Source: Malurus cyaneus samueli (lineage: Eukaryota; Chordata; Aves; Passeriformes; Maluridae). From it: a stretch of DNA of 64,000 bases. A model generated the notes under the pieces. It saw nothing but the letters and a program-made list of their open reading frames with translations, was not told the origin of the DNA and did no database searches. The stretch is from NCBI GenBank assembly GCA_009741485.1, contig CM019217.1, forward strand, positions 35,109,157 to 35,173,156, in the 5' to 3' direction. A program made the position numbers and the translations under genes. Numbering within the stretch: the first letter of the stretch is position 1; every line of letters begins with the position of its first letter. Shown here one piece after another: positions 1 to 13,548 of this stretch.

Positions 1-745
1 AGGAACAGACTGTACTAATTGGATAGTTAGACATTTAAATCGGCAGGTTTTCTTAAAATAGGAGCTCGACTCTTCCGGGGAGCTGAATAGACTGTTACAA
101 TGTTAAATAATTATATTACAGTGATGGTAGGACTTCCGAGCTGGAGATGTTAGCTTGGCCAGCAGCACTGGGACAACCTTTGCCCAGTTTTAGAACATCG
201 GTTAAGAGAAGGCTGGATTTTCATCACTTTTCCTTTAATAGGTAAATATAGCTAAATGGTTTAGAAACATGTGTGAAACAAGTTGGAGTGGCAATATTTT
301 ACATTTTTTCCAAGGAAATCTTCTTCTATCTTCAACTGACATAATTTGACTGAATTGATAATTGAATTTTATGCTCCTAGCCACTTAATATTTGAATTTA
401 TGTCTCTTTATGTCACTTATACTGATTGGAAATAATTGCTGTTTAGTATAGTGGAGACTGAATATGGGATGGTTTAACAACACTTTTCTTGTGTTCCTTT
501 CACATCTAAACAGCTAAGGCAGTATTTTCTCCTTTTTTGGGGGGTGGTAATAACATTCCAGTTTAAACACTGTACTTCAGTAATGAAGTGATAAATAAAT
601 CAACTATGCAGTTAAACTTTATTTTTAAAACTCTTGTTTCTCCACATTTCTCATGTTTCTTGCACAAATTGAAAATGTTGTATGAGAAACTCATTCAATG
701 ACTTTATAAACTTGTTGCATTTTGTTGCATAAGTTTTCTTAATGT

Positions 746-802
746 AATAAAGTTGGCATAAGAAGAAGCAACACAATATAATCTGTTGTTTGCGGTATTT
801 TT
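746..802 (+). promoter_or_regulatory. Candidate polyadenylation signal with GU-rich downstream element
   Basis: AATAAA occurs at 746-751, followed about 30 bases later by a GT-rich stretch (782-802, including TGTTGTTTG). This is the usual order of an animal poly(A) site, and a 3' UTR entering from the left edge would fit. AATAAA is frequent by chance in AT-rich DNA and no coding sequence is visible upstream, so this is only a candidate. Confidence 0.2.
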
Positions 803-2124
803 TCCAGAGACAAAATGTTTTCCATTACCTTAATCAAAGACATATACTTAAAGAAAGTGCCAGAAATTGAATTTAATAAGAGATTAACTTCAAAAATTAA
901 ATAGGATATTCTATATTAAGAACTACTGTAGAGAATAACTCATAATTAAAATTGTAAAGTATGTCTGGGCTTTGAAAATCAAATCTTGAGTTTTGTCACC
1001 AGCATAGTTTTGTGCTCCTTTGAGGTATAAAAATGCATAAATAAACCTTTGAAATGCTGGTTTAAATACTGAAAGGGCTTGGAGTGTGTGTTTCCCAAGT
1101 TGGTGAAAATGGTGAGCTTCACAAAAGTTATATTCTTAATTATGAAAAGAATTTATTTTCTCCTTGTGTTGGGTGCTATAGCTGTCTCTTAGAAATCTCG
1201 TCCTGTTGTATCCCAAGCTTGCTCTTTTTACTACTTTATATACATTTCCTTTATTCTTGTGCGCCAAAGTATTCAACTATTTCTTATGAGCATTGCTGCT
1301 GACTTCTGAACCTGAATTCCAGTCTATACTACCTAAATAAGTGTTTCTAAAAAGTCAGAACAATAGAACTTCTTGGTTTTTCCTCAGTTCCTGTAAAAAT
1401 GATAACTTACGTGAAGACGGTGTTTAATGTTAAGATTGGATTTCCTCCAGAACAAAAGTGTGACTTTCCACACAGCTGATAAATAGATAGTTGAATGTGT
1501 TTTCAGCAATTTACAAAACACTGATGTCTTGACATGTGGATTTCTTGTGTGTCTTTAATAAAACATGGAGTGTGAGAAAAGGCTGTCGAGGGTTTCTTTG
1601 AGGGAAGAAAAAACCCCAACCCTGCAGCAGAAGGAATATTAAAAAGTATCTTCCATGACATACTGGATTGTATAAAGCTGGTTGGAGGGGGGCTGTATTT
1701 TCCACATAGTGTATTAAGCTGATACCACCATAAGTTTTACAAGAAAATTAAATCTGCTTTTAAAATCCTCCTAGTGAAACACAGATACCTTTCTTCCATA
1801 TAACATGTAAATACTTTTCCCCTGATCTTTCCCAGCCCTCTTTCTGTAAATTTATGCAAGAAGGTTCCCTGGTATTATTAAGGATATTCTTTTGTATTAC
1901 TTCCAATTTATAGCACTTGATATCTTTCTTTCACCCTCATATTTGTTATACAAATATTAAACCTACTGTCCTTGCTAGGTTGAAAGTTCCTTTCTGCTCT
2001 TCTGACATGTTCCAAAAAACGTGTACCAATGTTTTGCACACAGTTTTTATACATGTGGCATCCATTAAACTGACAGTTTGGATAAACCTGAAAACTTTAA
2101 TCTTCTAAAATACAATTTTTGTAT

Positions 2125-2135
2125 GGGGGGGGGGG
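2125..2135. repeat. G11 homopolymer
   Basis: Eleven consecutive G residues in otherwise AT-rich sequence. Long G runs are uncommon here and prone to length change. No function is implied. Confidence 0.9.
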
Positions 2136-5100
2136 AAGGAAATTGTCTGAAATCCTGTATAATTACCATGCCTCACATTTCTTTTTAAATGAGGGAATGT
2201 CAGCTTCAGAGCACATTGCTCTATCAAAACACTAAAGTCATAACAGTAAAATACGCTATGGTTGACTTGGAAGCTGTAGCTGCAACTCGGACCAGGTAAA
2301 AACACATATTTAAGAAACAGAAGCAAAATGCTTATTCATGCATTGAGATGAAGAGTCTGTGAAATTCAGTATCTGAGAATATTTCTAGTGTAGGTAATAA
2401 TAATAATTATCTGTGATAGATATTGGAGTAAGAGTTCTGGAAGCCAGTACTTACGGGGATTTTTAAAATGTGTTGGTTTCATATATGCAGAGATATTTTT
2501 TTTTCTGTTATAACAGCGTTTGACTGCATTAAAGACAGCAATTGAAGTTACAAACTAACACATTCCATGGGCTTAACAGAGCCACAGTTTGCAGATTATC
2601 AGAATGACTAAAGCATTAAATTATGCTTTTATTTGTGCAATAAAGATAATTTCATACAAGACTTGTCTTGCAGCTCTGTTAAGTCTTGAATACGTTCTCA
2701 CTTTTGAAATTCTGTTCTTTCCTTCAGGTCTGTAAAGAAACCAAATCTTACATGTGGACCTGTTAATTCTGGACTATGAATTCCGGAATTTAATGATGGA
2801 GAGTCTAGGACTAGGTTTTTTGAAGACTAACATTTTATTAAACAGAGGAGACTGTTCTTAGTTTAGCATACACGTGCACTGTTACATACCTAAGTATGCT
2901 TCTATAGGCTTTCTGTGTCAAAACCAGTCTTATTTAATTAATCTTGGCAAAGGGAAACTATCTGCTTTACAAACTGCTTTCAAGATTTAATTTATCTGGT
3001 ACCTTCTACTGCAAGTAACTTGTGCACTATCAAAAAATAAGACTGAATTTGCAAAGATTCTTTTAAAGCGCAGGAAGTGTCTTTTACTGTAGCATGTAGG
3101 AAGATCAGCATGGAATATTTGTAAATACTTTCCCTCTAGAAACACGAGTCAAAGATGATTTAGCTTTGTTGATTCAAATTGTAACTGTGAAGAATTGCAT
3201 GAAAGTCTGCCTGTGAGCTCTGCTGAAATCTAGAACTCTTGAGAATGTCTCTTCTAATAACTGCTAAATGTTCCAGTGTTAATTAAACAATAATGTAAAT
3301 GGAATCAAATGTTACAACGATGTAATGTTCTCCTGTTGAATAAAAGTTCTATGGCTAAGCAAACACACTTTCAGCAAACAAGAATATTCCAGCATTGCTT
3401 GTTCGATGGGAAATGTTTCTGCAAAAGTCCTAAATAGTGTCCTGTAAGATGCCCAGAGAAATCTGGTCGTCATGTTTCTATTGTAGCAGTTTAATGATTG
3501 CAGCATCTCTTTTCCCTCATTTAATGAATGCAAGTACCCTTAACAGAAACCTGTAGAGTCACACACATGGTGGCTCCCTAGTCCAGTCCTTATCTGTAAA
3601 ACTACCCAATACTTCTGTCAGCTGAAGCTTTTACCTTCTCCAAGGACAAAAGAAAGCAAGAAAGGTGAGCTGTGTTCCAGAATATGACATTGTAACTGTT
3701 TGACAGTGCAGATCTGCAGAGGGCTGGTTTGCAGCCATCTCACTCTATGTGATCTGTACCCGTATGGAACAGTTGGAGTGGGAGCATTTTGAACATGAGG
3801 GGAAGTGGTCAAGTTGCTCTTCCCTTCAGATAGACACTCATTCATTGCAGGTGTTCTGTGTATTTAGGAGTCATCCCATCTTTAAAGCTGTGTTAAAAAC
3901 CAAATTGGTTTAATCCCTAAAGAAGTATGTGGTGGCAAATCATTCTGGCTGAAGTACTGCTCCCACATCAGTTCTACTTTTGTTCTGCAAACCTGTTTTA
4001 CTTAGAGGAGAGTTACATTGAGATTTAGCCATAATGATGTTCAAAACAACAGCAACTGTTTCCAAGGGCAGGGAGCAAGGCACAGTTAGGAGAATACAGC
4101 CAGCCAGTAAAGACTGAGGTTGTATTTATCCACTCATAGAGCAAGCTGGATGAGGAAAAAAGAAAGATGAAGCATTGTGATAATTAACAGTGGATATTGC
4201 CCATGGATCACAGCAGGAGTGAAATGTGTTGAAGTTTGAACTGAAATACCACCAGCAACACCAAAATAACACCACCAATGTCTCTGAGAGACGTTACCTT
4301 GGTAGCTAATTCCACTTCATGATAGACTGACCATTATCTGTATGATTTCAGATAAAATAATTTGAACTGCTTGCAGAATTATCAGAATTTACACTGATTT
4401 ATGTTATGAATGAGAAAACACATTCAAAACTTGTTCCTGTAGATGCTACATACATGTTTAATCTGATAATGATCTGATTTAATCTTCTATTTTTAGGATT
4501 GCAGCTTGATATAATAGGAGATATGAAGCATTAGCTTAATGGAAGCTGAGTCAGTTGAATGCTTTTCTTTTTGGAAACAATAGTGTTTTCATTTTGGTGG
4601 ATGTCTGCAATGCCACACCTCATCAAATGTATATAATACTGTTTCAGTTACACGCTAACTCCTATAAATCATTGGGGTATAACTTGTTCTTGGACAGCAG
4701 TGATTACTAAACCTAATTTTACACTGAAATAAAAGTCCATATTCAAGGAACATACAAGCCTTATCATGGGAATTTTTAAGTTTTTCTAACTATTTCCTAT
4801 AGTGAAAGGGATAAAATACATGGATGAGAATCAAAATGGGCTAGCTGATGGTCCAAGGGGAAATCAAGATTTGAAGTGAAGAGACGGTACTCAATAGAGA
4901 TTCTTACTTTTATTTTTAAATTTCAGCAAATCTTCTCATTTAGGGTGCGGGCACAGGATAGCCTGTGAATTAGGTACCAGGGATAAGAAGATGCTGTCCA
5001 TTCACTTAAAAACTACTCCTAATTTAATTGGATTTTTAGCTGCCTTTCAGACTAAACTGCAAATGCATTCCTATTCCATTGCAGTAGGAAGTAAAATATG

Positions 5101-5926
5101 TTCATTTGCAGCTGCAAGACTAATTAATTTTACTTCACTTTGCAAAAGATTTACTGTGGCTTATGTGGCCCTGGGAAAAAGAATTGTAGATTGTTGTAAA
5201 GTGCTCAAGAATGAAGATTTCATTTTATTTTTTTCCTTAAGACTGACTAGTTAGAGTTTACTTGAGCAGTAGCTGGGATTAGCTACACTAAGGCTAGAAT
5301 AAAGGTTAGGTTTTACCACCCTTCTTTAGACTCACTAGTAAAATACTAGTAACTTAGTATTTTCTCAGATATGCTTTCGGATTTCTCATGCAAAAAAAAA
5401 TGGGGAAGAAACTACAGAAAAAGAATGAGAAGGGATTGCATGCGACTGGCAAACTAGCACCAGCTGTTACAACAGTCAAGGGGGAAGAACAAGCAGTTAT
5501 TCTTTGGTAGGAGCTGAAGGAGTGAGGATTGGATTTAACACAAAGAAGAAAAGGAGGAATGGTAGGAAGAGAACAGTTAGAGGAGGCTTTAAAACACCAC
5601 TGTATCAGAAGTTCTTGGAGAACAGAGGTTAGTCAGCAAGGGCGGGGGGGAAATGTTTGAATATTTTTTAAATTAAAAAAATGTCGCTATTTTTTTTTTT
5701 TTTTAGTAAGACGTAGGCTGGGTATGAAGTTTGTCTCTTGAAGATCTTGTGCTGTTCTCTAGAGGAAATGGAGTGAATGTCTAAAACTATTTGAGGCTTC
5801 TTTAGATTTCAGCTAGGTGAGGCAGAGCTGCTCTTTATATGCAAAGAGCTTACCTTATGCTGCACTGGCCTGTGTTCTTGGAGAACTGGAAGAACTTTTA
5901 GCAATTTCTACAATTTTCTACCCTTG

Positions 5927-5968
5927 TTTCCTTTTTTTTTTTTTTTTTTTCTTTTCCTTTTTTTCCTA
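5927..5968. repeat. Long pyrimidine tract
   Basis: An almost pure T/C tract of about 42 bases, with one uninterrupted run of 19 T, ending in CCTAG. It looks like an extended splice-acceptor polypyrimidine tract on the + strand, but the sequence after it is not a recognisable exon. It is more likely a decayed poly-T simple repeat. Confidence 0.7.
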
Positions 5969-7030
5969 GTCTGCCAATCTACTGTCTTTTTCTCTGTCTT
6001 TGTTTTCATTACCCTGAGATGGAAGAACATGAGGATCAGAAGATAAAATGAACCTAAACTGAAAACTCCCTGAACCAGTAGAATTGACTGGTGCTGTGAT
6101 CACACTCAATTTCACACTGCTGCTGGTGTCATTGTAGAGTAATCCTGTGAAGGATTCTGTCAATTTTTGGTTCAGCTACTAGTTGTCATAATGGTAAAGA
6201 GTTACAGGGAGACTATCTATCTTCAGTCAGTGAATGAGAAAATCTATTAGCAGAAGAAAAACTGGTATTTTTTCCAAAGCTTTTTTATTCTCATTATAAA
6301 ATTTTCGTGTAGAACCTTTTCTTTTCCTGACTGAATATTTGTTGTTGATTTTCAAAAACTACACATGACATTTGAAAACTTGATTCTATACATACTTTTC
6401 TTGATGGAAAAGTTATATTCTTCAGATGCTGTGGCTGTTCATTGCTGTTCTTTAACAACATTCTCAGTTGAATTATTTAGAGGACTATACACACAACGAC
6501 TGTACACACGAGCAACCAATCTGAAATTAGTAATTCTGTGGTTCAAAACAAACAAACAAAAACCCCAAGGAACAACAACAATAAAAATTTTAACCACACT
6601 GAATTACTTCAATGTCTTCAGTTAATTTTGGTGGTGTAAAAGAGGGTGCAAAGTAGAGGTGGATTGCTTTAGCCACCATTGTCATGAGAAGAAAGATTTG
6701 TAGAACTTCTACCTCATGCTTGGTATCATCTGTACTCTGTAATAAGAAGGTTTTGTGATGGTTTCATTATTATGTTGTTTCTGCTGTATTCTTCTATAAG
6801 ACCTACAGACCTAGTTCAAGATCAGGAAAGGACCCTTGTGCTACATGGCATGTGCACTGAATACAAACTGTTATATCTTTGTGTTGGACATAAGATCCCA
6901 CTGTCTTGTCAAAATGTACGCATTTATGTATGTAGCCCATCTTATGAAACATGTAGCAATATTTGTTGCTATTTGGAATTTAGAAAATGCCGTTAAACTT
7001 TAAATTTCTCATTTTTCTCTTGGGTTTGGT

Positions 7031-7077
7031 TTTTGGTTTTTTTTTTTTTTTTTTGTTTTTTTTGGTTTTTTTTTTCA
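7031..7077. repeat. T-rich simple repeat with GG interruptions
   Basis: A T-rich low-complexity tract interrupted by G and GG. It may be the remnant of a poly-A retroposon tail on the minus strand, but no adjacent element body is recognisable. Confidence 0.75.
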
Positions 7078-7130
7078 CTTACCCATATGTTTCATATAGA
7101 GAAGTCATGGCTTTTAGATCACATACCTAG

Positions 7131-7200
7131 GATCCTATTTGCTCTTTAGCTGTTAATAACTCTTAGATCCTATTTGCTATTTAGGTATTAATAACTTTTG
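7131..7200. repeat. 35-bp imperfect tandem duplication
   Basis: Two adjacent 35-base units, 7131-7165 and 7166-7200, both begin GATCCTATTTGCT and share TTAATAACT near the end. They differ at about six positions, which indicates an old local duplication rather than an active satellite. Confidence 0.85.
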
Positions 7201-10200
7201 TTATAGAGTAAGCCATGTGCAGGTAGCTATTGTAATTTTTTGCTGCAGAAATTTTCTGTTGCTGCTTTTCTTTACTGAGGTGGCTTTCTCCAGCCAGCCA
7301 AGAAGTCTTCCCTCTTGGTCTTCTGTTTCGGTCTCTTCTGTTTCTCAGGTGTGACTGTATTCCTGCTATTATTGGAGCTATCTGAATTTACAACTTGTAA
7401 TTGAATTCAGTGTGGTCAGCCCTGAGTTCTGTATCCTGGGCTGTGTGAGTGGCTGTCCTTTTCTCTGAGTCTCTGACTGTCTCATTGCCCTTTACCTCCC
7501 TACAGAAGTACTTCTAAGCTGATACTTCAGGCGCCAAATCTGAGTCTCAGACAATCCTTTTTTGTGAATAGCCCGTAAGTCTGTGAAAAGATTTATGTGA
7601 AACCTGTGTAGCAGGTCTTCTTTCTTACATTTCTCATAGAAGGAGTAAACCATGAGGAAAAGATGCCGAAAGTAGATAGTGTTTTTCAGACTAAAATTTT
7701 TTCTTCATTAGTACACAAATTATGATCTGTTTAAGAGTTGTGCTCAGCAGTTACACTTTCTCAGAATAACACAAGCTATTTTTTTTCTTTCCCTGAAAGC
7801 CAGTTTGAAGCCAGTAAAGAGTGTTAACTGCATGAAACACTTGTCAATTTACCAGGAAAAAGATGCACACTGGGTGCATAGGTACGAGACTCTATTTCAT
7901 CACTGTCATGGTTATTCATCTCAATCTTGTTTTGGGAGGCCACTTCTACATTTAATGTCAATTTGCATTTCAGTGAATACCTTGTTTCTGTCTCTTTGCT
8001 GCAGTGAAGATATCCTTGCTTATTAAATGACAGCACTTTTGAAATGCCTATCATATTTGTAAAATACCTACAGTGACAAAACATACACAGTAAAATATAA
8101 GCTGCAGAAAATAATACTGCATACTGAATCCCCAGTAGTTTCAAAGAAAAACAAACCAAGTTAACAACAAAAAAAACCCCTTCTTAAAGTTATTCTATAT
8201 TTTCCTAACCCTCCTTTTGTACTCTAAGATGGTGAATAAATGTCTTCACATGTTAAAAGCTTGCCAAGTCTGGATTATGCGGGGACTCACAATAGAATTT
8301 AAATGTCAGTAGGAATTTTTTTTTTGTTTGGAAGCCCTCAATAACCACAGTAGAAACACAGCTAAATGGGGGGAAAATATGTGTCATAAGCAAGGTATTT
8401 CAGGAATTAGACATTCAAGCCACTATCATGAACTTCATTTTACAAAACAAAAGCTTTCATCTTTATGCCATCCTCCATGAAGAATGCCAAACCTGTCTGG
8501 CCAAATTGTTCACGTACTGTCTTCTAAGGGGTTATGCTATGTAATGTGCAGAATTAATATATTGTATTATACCTGCAGTTCCTCAAAATCAATAATCAGT
8601 CATTTTCCATTATAATAATTTTTGCAAGGAAATATAAGGATAGTGTAATACTACAAAGTAAAAATTGCATGTACTTTTGAGTGATTTTGCTAGTGCTGCT
8701 TACTCTCTGTTCCTCAGAACTCTGACAAAAGCTACCAAATATGCTGCATATTGTAGATATTACAGTGATAGGTCCTATTTATTTAATATTTTATCTTTGT
8801 CACTGCTGTGAAAATGGCTAAACACAAGTGGGTTTAATGAGGAATTAATTTAAATGATTACTTAAGTGTTTACAGGATTTGAGGTTTGACACTGTGTACA
8901 GCATGTACTTTCACTAGGACTGCTGATGAAAAAACTGCATTGAAAAGATCTTTTTCTTCACATTTGACATAGTGATCAAATGCCTTGTTCTTTTCAGTTT
9001 CTTTCTCAAGACTTTTCTTCTTGAAACCATCTGTAGTTAAAAGAAATGCCACATTTACTCTAGATATGTAATGCTGGGCTTCTAACAGTATCTCCTTATT
9101 AAACAAAATCAAACTCAATTTAAAAAAAAAAGCCTCTTTAAAAAAACAAAAAGTTATCTATACACACATATTTTCTTAGCTTATTGAACCTGAACTCCAC
9201 TATGAAAATGCTTAATCCTAAACTACACTGGACTGGAAGCTAAAGTTTTTGTGTTCTGCTGGACCAGTAATTTGTCTTCATTATTTTAATCTTTTGAACA
9301 TTTTGGGTATTTCTTTCCACATTTTCTCTGAGGTTATTAAAATACTAATAAATAAAAGACATAAAGATGTTCTTTACATGGAATTTGGGGTTTTTTTTGT
9401 AAGTGGATTTAAATTCAAACCTTTTTTAAAGTTTCAAAGTGACACATTTTAGATCCAAGTATGAGACTCCTGCCAATCCTCCATATTTGAATTTCTTGTA
9501 GTACAGTTTGTAATAAAACTCAATTTATAATTACTTTAAATAGGTGAAAAATATATTTTTTCATGTTTTAAAATAGTTTATTTCTGATCAAGTTTTACAG
9601 TTATCTTAGCAAAATTTAGTGTATTAACTTCTTCTTACTTCAGTGAATTTTGCATCTTCACTATCATCAAATGTTCATGGTTAAATTATCTATGTAGCTG
9701 GTGAAAAAAAATCTGTCAGTGAATTTCAGATTCAAGTAATTTTATTTCCAGTGCACTCCTTTGGGGGCTTAAAGGGGGGTGGAGAAAATTAACTTTTGGA
9801 CAGAATGTGAAAACCTATGCAAAGAATTTTATCCTTACTTAACTTTTTTCCCATTTTTTGATAATTTGATATAGAGTAGGCCAGTGGAAGCCTCATTCTC
9901 TTTTACTGTGTGTTAAAAGAGCAAAATGTAACCTTTGTCACTGGCTCTGAATAGCTCTTATACAAAGTAATTTTCTGCTAAATTGAAAGCTTCTCGCAGT
10001 CAATAATCACTTTATGTAATAGACATATATCTTACCTTGTAGCTAAATTACCATATAAAGGTGCTTTATTGTGAGGAATTTTCTTAGGCTGGCCAGTTAT
10101 TTGGTTGAAATCCAGCACCGTGGTGAATCAATTTCTTGGTATGTAGATAGATAATGAGTGGCTCTATAGTCCCCTCAGCCTGTCATTGATACTTTCTCTA

Positions 10201-13200
10201 TGGATTAATGGTAAAAGTGTTCCTCTGCAGGCTTGGGAAACTAACTTAATCTGGTTTATAATCTGAATAGGTTTTGCTCTTTTTTGTTTGGTACCCTTTA
10301 TTGATTTATAGTAATGTCACTTTTAATACTGATTTACAAGATATTTTGCTTACTGACTGTCCTGCTTCTTGTTCAGTAGGGTGCTGAAGCCAGTATGCAA
10401 ATGAGCTGAAGCTGCTCTTTAATAAATGTGTGTTTGTCACTGGCTGCTTTTGTTGTGTATGGTTAAGGTTTTTTCTGGATGTACCAATTTTAATTCAGGC
10501 AAATTCAGCAGTCCAATCTACTCTGCCAAGTTAGAACGCTTCAGCTTTCTATGCTTCATGGAGAAGCTGTTTTTTGAGGTGTGGTCAGAAGACTAGCTGC
10601 TCCTTCAGGGTCTGCAGCAAGTTGGTGAACAGAAAATGTCAGGTGTACAGTGTTTTGTTTGAAATCTCACGTCTCTTTAGGGTTTGGAAGACTGACTCAA
10701 GGCAGTACGTTCACAGTATCCTTTTATTAAGGAGCCAGAAATCTGGTGTTCTTTTTATGGGAGTTAACACCTACAGAAGGTGTTTATTCTCTTCAAAAGG
10801 ACAGTAAAGGTGATTGCAGGCTCTTCTTAGCACTTAGGGTTGTGGAGATGGAAAACACTGATGTCTCAGTCTGCCCTCTTTAATTAATAACTCCTGTCTT
10901 TTAAAGAAACAGCAGGTTAGTGTTCTTACGGTCCAACAAGTGATTTTAAGAGAGAAATAACCAAAGAGCATCACTGAGATGCAGTGAATATGAGAGGACA
11001 TCTTGTATGAACTACTGGATTATATAGTCAACAAATTCTATGAGAAGGAAGTAGAATCTAGGTTTCAACTCAGTAAAGTTTTAAAATTGTTGATTGCTAA
11101 GGTTGTAGACACACAGAGATTCAATGTCAGAGCTGGATATTAAAGATCTGGCATTTAGGCATTGTTAGTGAATGTCAACTATTGTACTTGAAGAATGATA
11201 GCTTTAGAAATAAGTTTAGCGCAGTATATAAGCCACTTTTCTATTATCACAATATTCTTACACTCTTTACAAAAACAGAATGTATTTTTCTATTTAATGT
11301 GTCAGAGAGACTCACGGTTATAATTGGACTAACAGAGAACTTTGTCAGAAACTTGACAGGAGTTCCAGGGTTCAAGCAACTACATCTTACTAAGAAAAAC
11401 ATTGTGGAAAGGTTTCTGTATTGTTTTATTGTCAAATGATAATGTTTAGCAATCTACTAGTAAAAAGAAAGGAAATTAAGACTGTGTTGGGAGCCTGTAT
11501 GCTGGCAGTTCTATGAAAGGCCTAAAAGTAATCAACTCAATCACTTTAAAAAAAGATACTGAAAAGAGGCGTAAATCTAAACTCCATGGTGCTAATGTGT
11601 GTCCCTCATACTCACACAATGAGTAATAAATGCCTGTTTCAAAAAGATATATGTGGGGGTGAAAATATATCTTCAGTCAGTTCTCAGTCATGGCATATAT
11701 ATTGAAGTATCTTACCAATTCAATATGATCATTTGCTGTGTTACGTTTGTGTGTGCTTAAGCTTCAAATACAAAACAAGATGATTTTTGCTTAATTACTA
11801 GGCCAGGAAAGAGGTTCAGTTTATAAGCCATAACAAAAATGCTAAGAAATGTTTATTTCTCTTTACAACAATAATGGGCTGAACTGTGGTTTTTAAGATG
11901 AATGAGCATAGTCTTCATAAAATTCATCTGTCTCACCATGGCTGATTGCGTGCAAAGGAAAATTATGACTTTCTTTTTGTTGGGAGCAGGTATTAAAGGA
12001 GGCTTCTGAGACATTACTATGCTATAACGAGAATTATAACCATGCCTAAGCATAGTAGTGAAGAATTTTAAAGAATCAGAGTTGGAAGTCTAGAAAAGGG
12101 TTTCCTCCTAGTAAGGAGGAATTAATTCACATTAAGCACTTTTCCTACATGAGCATTACTCTTTGCCAAAGGGTTTAATCAAGGAAAAGGTACCTTGAGA
12201 TGCAGAGAAGCTTAAAATGTTACCCCTGAAAATGTGCCAGCCAGTTTGCTGGAAGTTAATGTAAATTTTTCACAAATTATAAGTAAGAATGAGGAGATGG
12301 TAGAGTGATTATTGCCTATAATCAACATAAGGATCAACTACAAACTGTCCTGGATATCAGTGACACTTGCTAGTGCACAGAGCTCCCTGCTGCACTTTAT
12401 CTGTAGGGTGGCTTTTTCAGGACAATTTCAGAAGTGGTCCCAAGGTCCCTGCCTCTTTCACAGGCTAGTTGAGAAATTCAATAAACAGAGAATGTACGTG
12501 GAGTTCTGTTACATTATGGGAGGAAAATATTGAATCTACTGTAAAGCAGAATCCAAATAACAGACCTACAGTTATGGGAAATTCTGATATATTTATTGTC
12601 ACTTACTTTGGAATAGCCAGAGTGTGTGTGAATCAAAAATCAGCTCTTACATTGTTAGTTTTATCATTGATATAAATTTGTACATAGTTTGGCAGTATTT
12701 GTAGTAAATAATACCAAGGGCAGGAGGAACTAGAGCAAGCAAGTTTGTTGTTTCACTTGCATGTAACAATTATTTTGAAGTGGCTGTTCCATGTCTGTTT
12801 TTCAAATGCACTAATATAATAATGTATTAGTACACAATAATACAATGTGGTATTAATGATAAAAATTATGTAATTGACATTTTGTACTTGAAATACATAA
12901 AGTCAGGAAATTATGATCTCTTAAACGCGGATAAATTTTTTTCTGAAAAGTTAGTGCATGTTAGATCCGGGTTGTGGCATGTGATTTAAGCTTCAACCTG
13001 TTTTTAATTTTATCTAAATTTCCTAATAGCAACTTTTATGGATTTCTAAATTATTAGCAGTTTTGATTTGTGCATATAGTTTTACTGCTTGAATGCAAGC
13101 CACTCAAAATATCTCTGTAAACTGGTATATTGCAAACACTTGTCCTATTTGGCATCATATCTATCATCATTTTGAGATGCTACTTAGTACAGAGGTCTAC

Positions 13201-13499
13201 AGCTCAGCAGAGCTCAAGGAAATTACAGGCTGGGGGCAAAAGAAGAAAGAACTGCAGATTTACTTGTTACTTTTTTGTGGTTCTTTGTGCATCAGTAGTG
13301 AGCTTTAGTGAATCCTGAAGAACTTCAAAGCAAGACAAATTTGTGTACCCTCAATTTGTGTACCCGTACCCTAAGCTGCTAGCACAGGTGTACTAAGGGA
13401 GCGCCCTGTCTTTACGGAGCGGGTGATGTTGAAAAGTTGTGAAAACAGAAAAAGAGAAGGAAAAGCTTGCTGGATACCACTGTCTTCCCTAGCTCTCAA
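7201..13499. other. Non-coding AT-rich tract
   Basis: No gene, RNA gene or transposon is recognisable. The longest frame in this part, 111 codons on the minus strand at 7824-8159, has no domain I know, and its 3' part overlaps a + strand frame. A short duplication of the motif CAATTTGTGTACCC lies near 13335-13370. An octamer ATGCAAAT occurs at about 10397 with no promoter context. Confidence 0.6.
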
Positions 13500-13505
13500 T
13501 TTTTT

Positions 13506-13547
<42 letters not shown>
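13500..13547. repeat. Poly-T tract, 48 bases with one C
   Basis: T-only sequence except for a C at 13507, leaving an uninterrupted run of 40 T. It could be a retroposon tail read on the minus strand, but no known element body lies beside it. On the minus strand it makes a lysine-only stretch in a spurious frame (13371-13625). Its true length is likely variable and assembly-sensitive. Confidence 0.95.

Positions 13548-13548
<1 letters not shown>

Larger units (their letters stand above)
1..7020. other. Non-coding AT-rich tract, repeat-poor
   Basis: I see no gene, exon or transposon here. Open frames stay under 90 codons, carry no recognisable domain and are scattered over both strands, as expected by chance in AT-rich DNA. 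Local items are a possible polyadenylation signal near 746, an 11-base G run at 2125-2135, a T run at 5690-5704 and a long pyrimidine tract at 5927-5968 that ends in CCTAG. That tract resembles a splice acceptor, but no open or recognisable exon follows it. Intron or intergenic DNA is the simplest reading. Confidence 0.6.

Noticed and set aside
7824..8159. 111-codon minus-strand open frame
   Set aside because: No recognised domain and no conserved motif, and its 3' part overlaps a + strand frame; the length is within chance for 64 kb.
12069..12100. Possible CR1 tail (AGAATCAGAGTTGGAAG)
   Set aside because: Similarity is limited to the first 17 bases, lacks the GGGACC...ATC core and could be chance.
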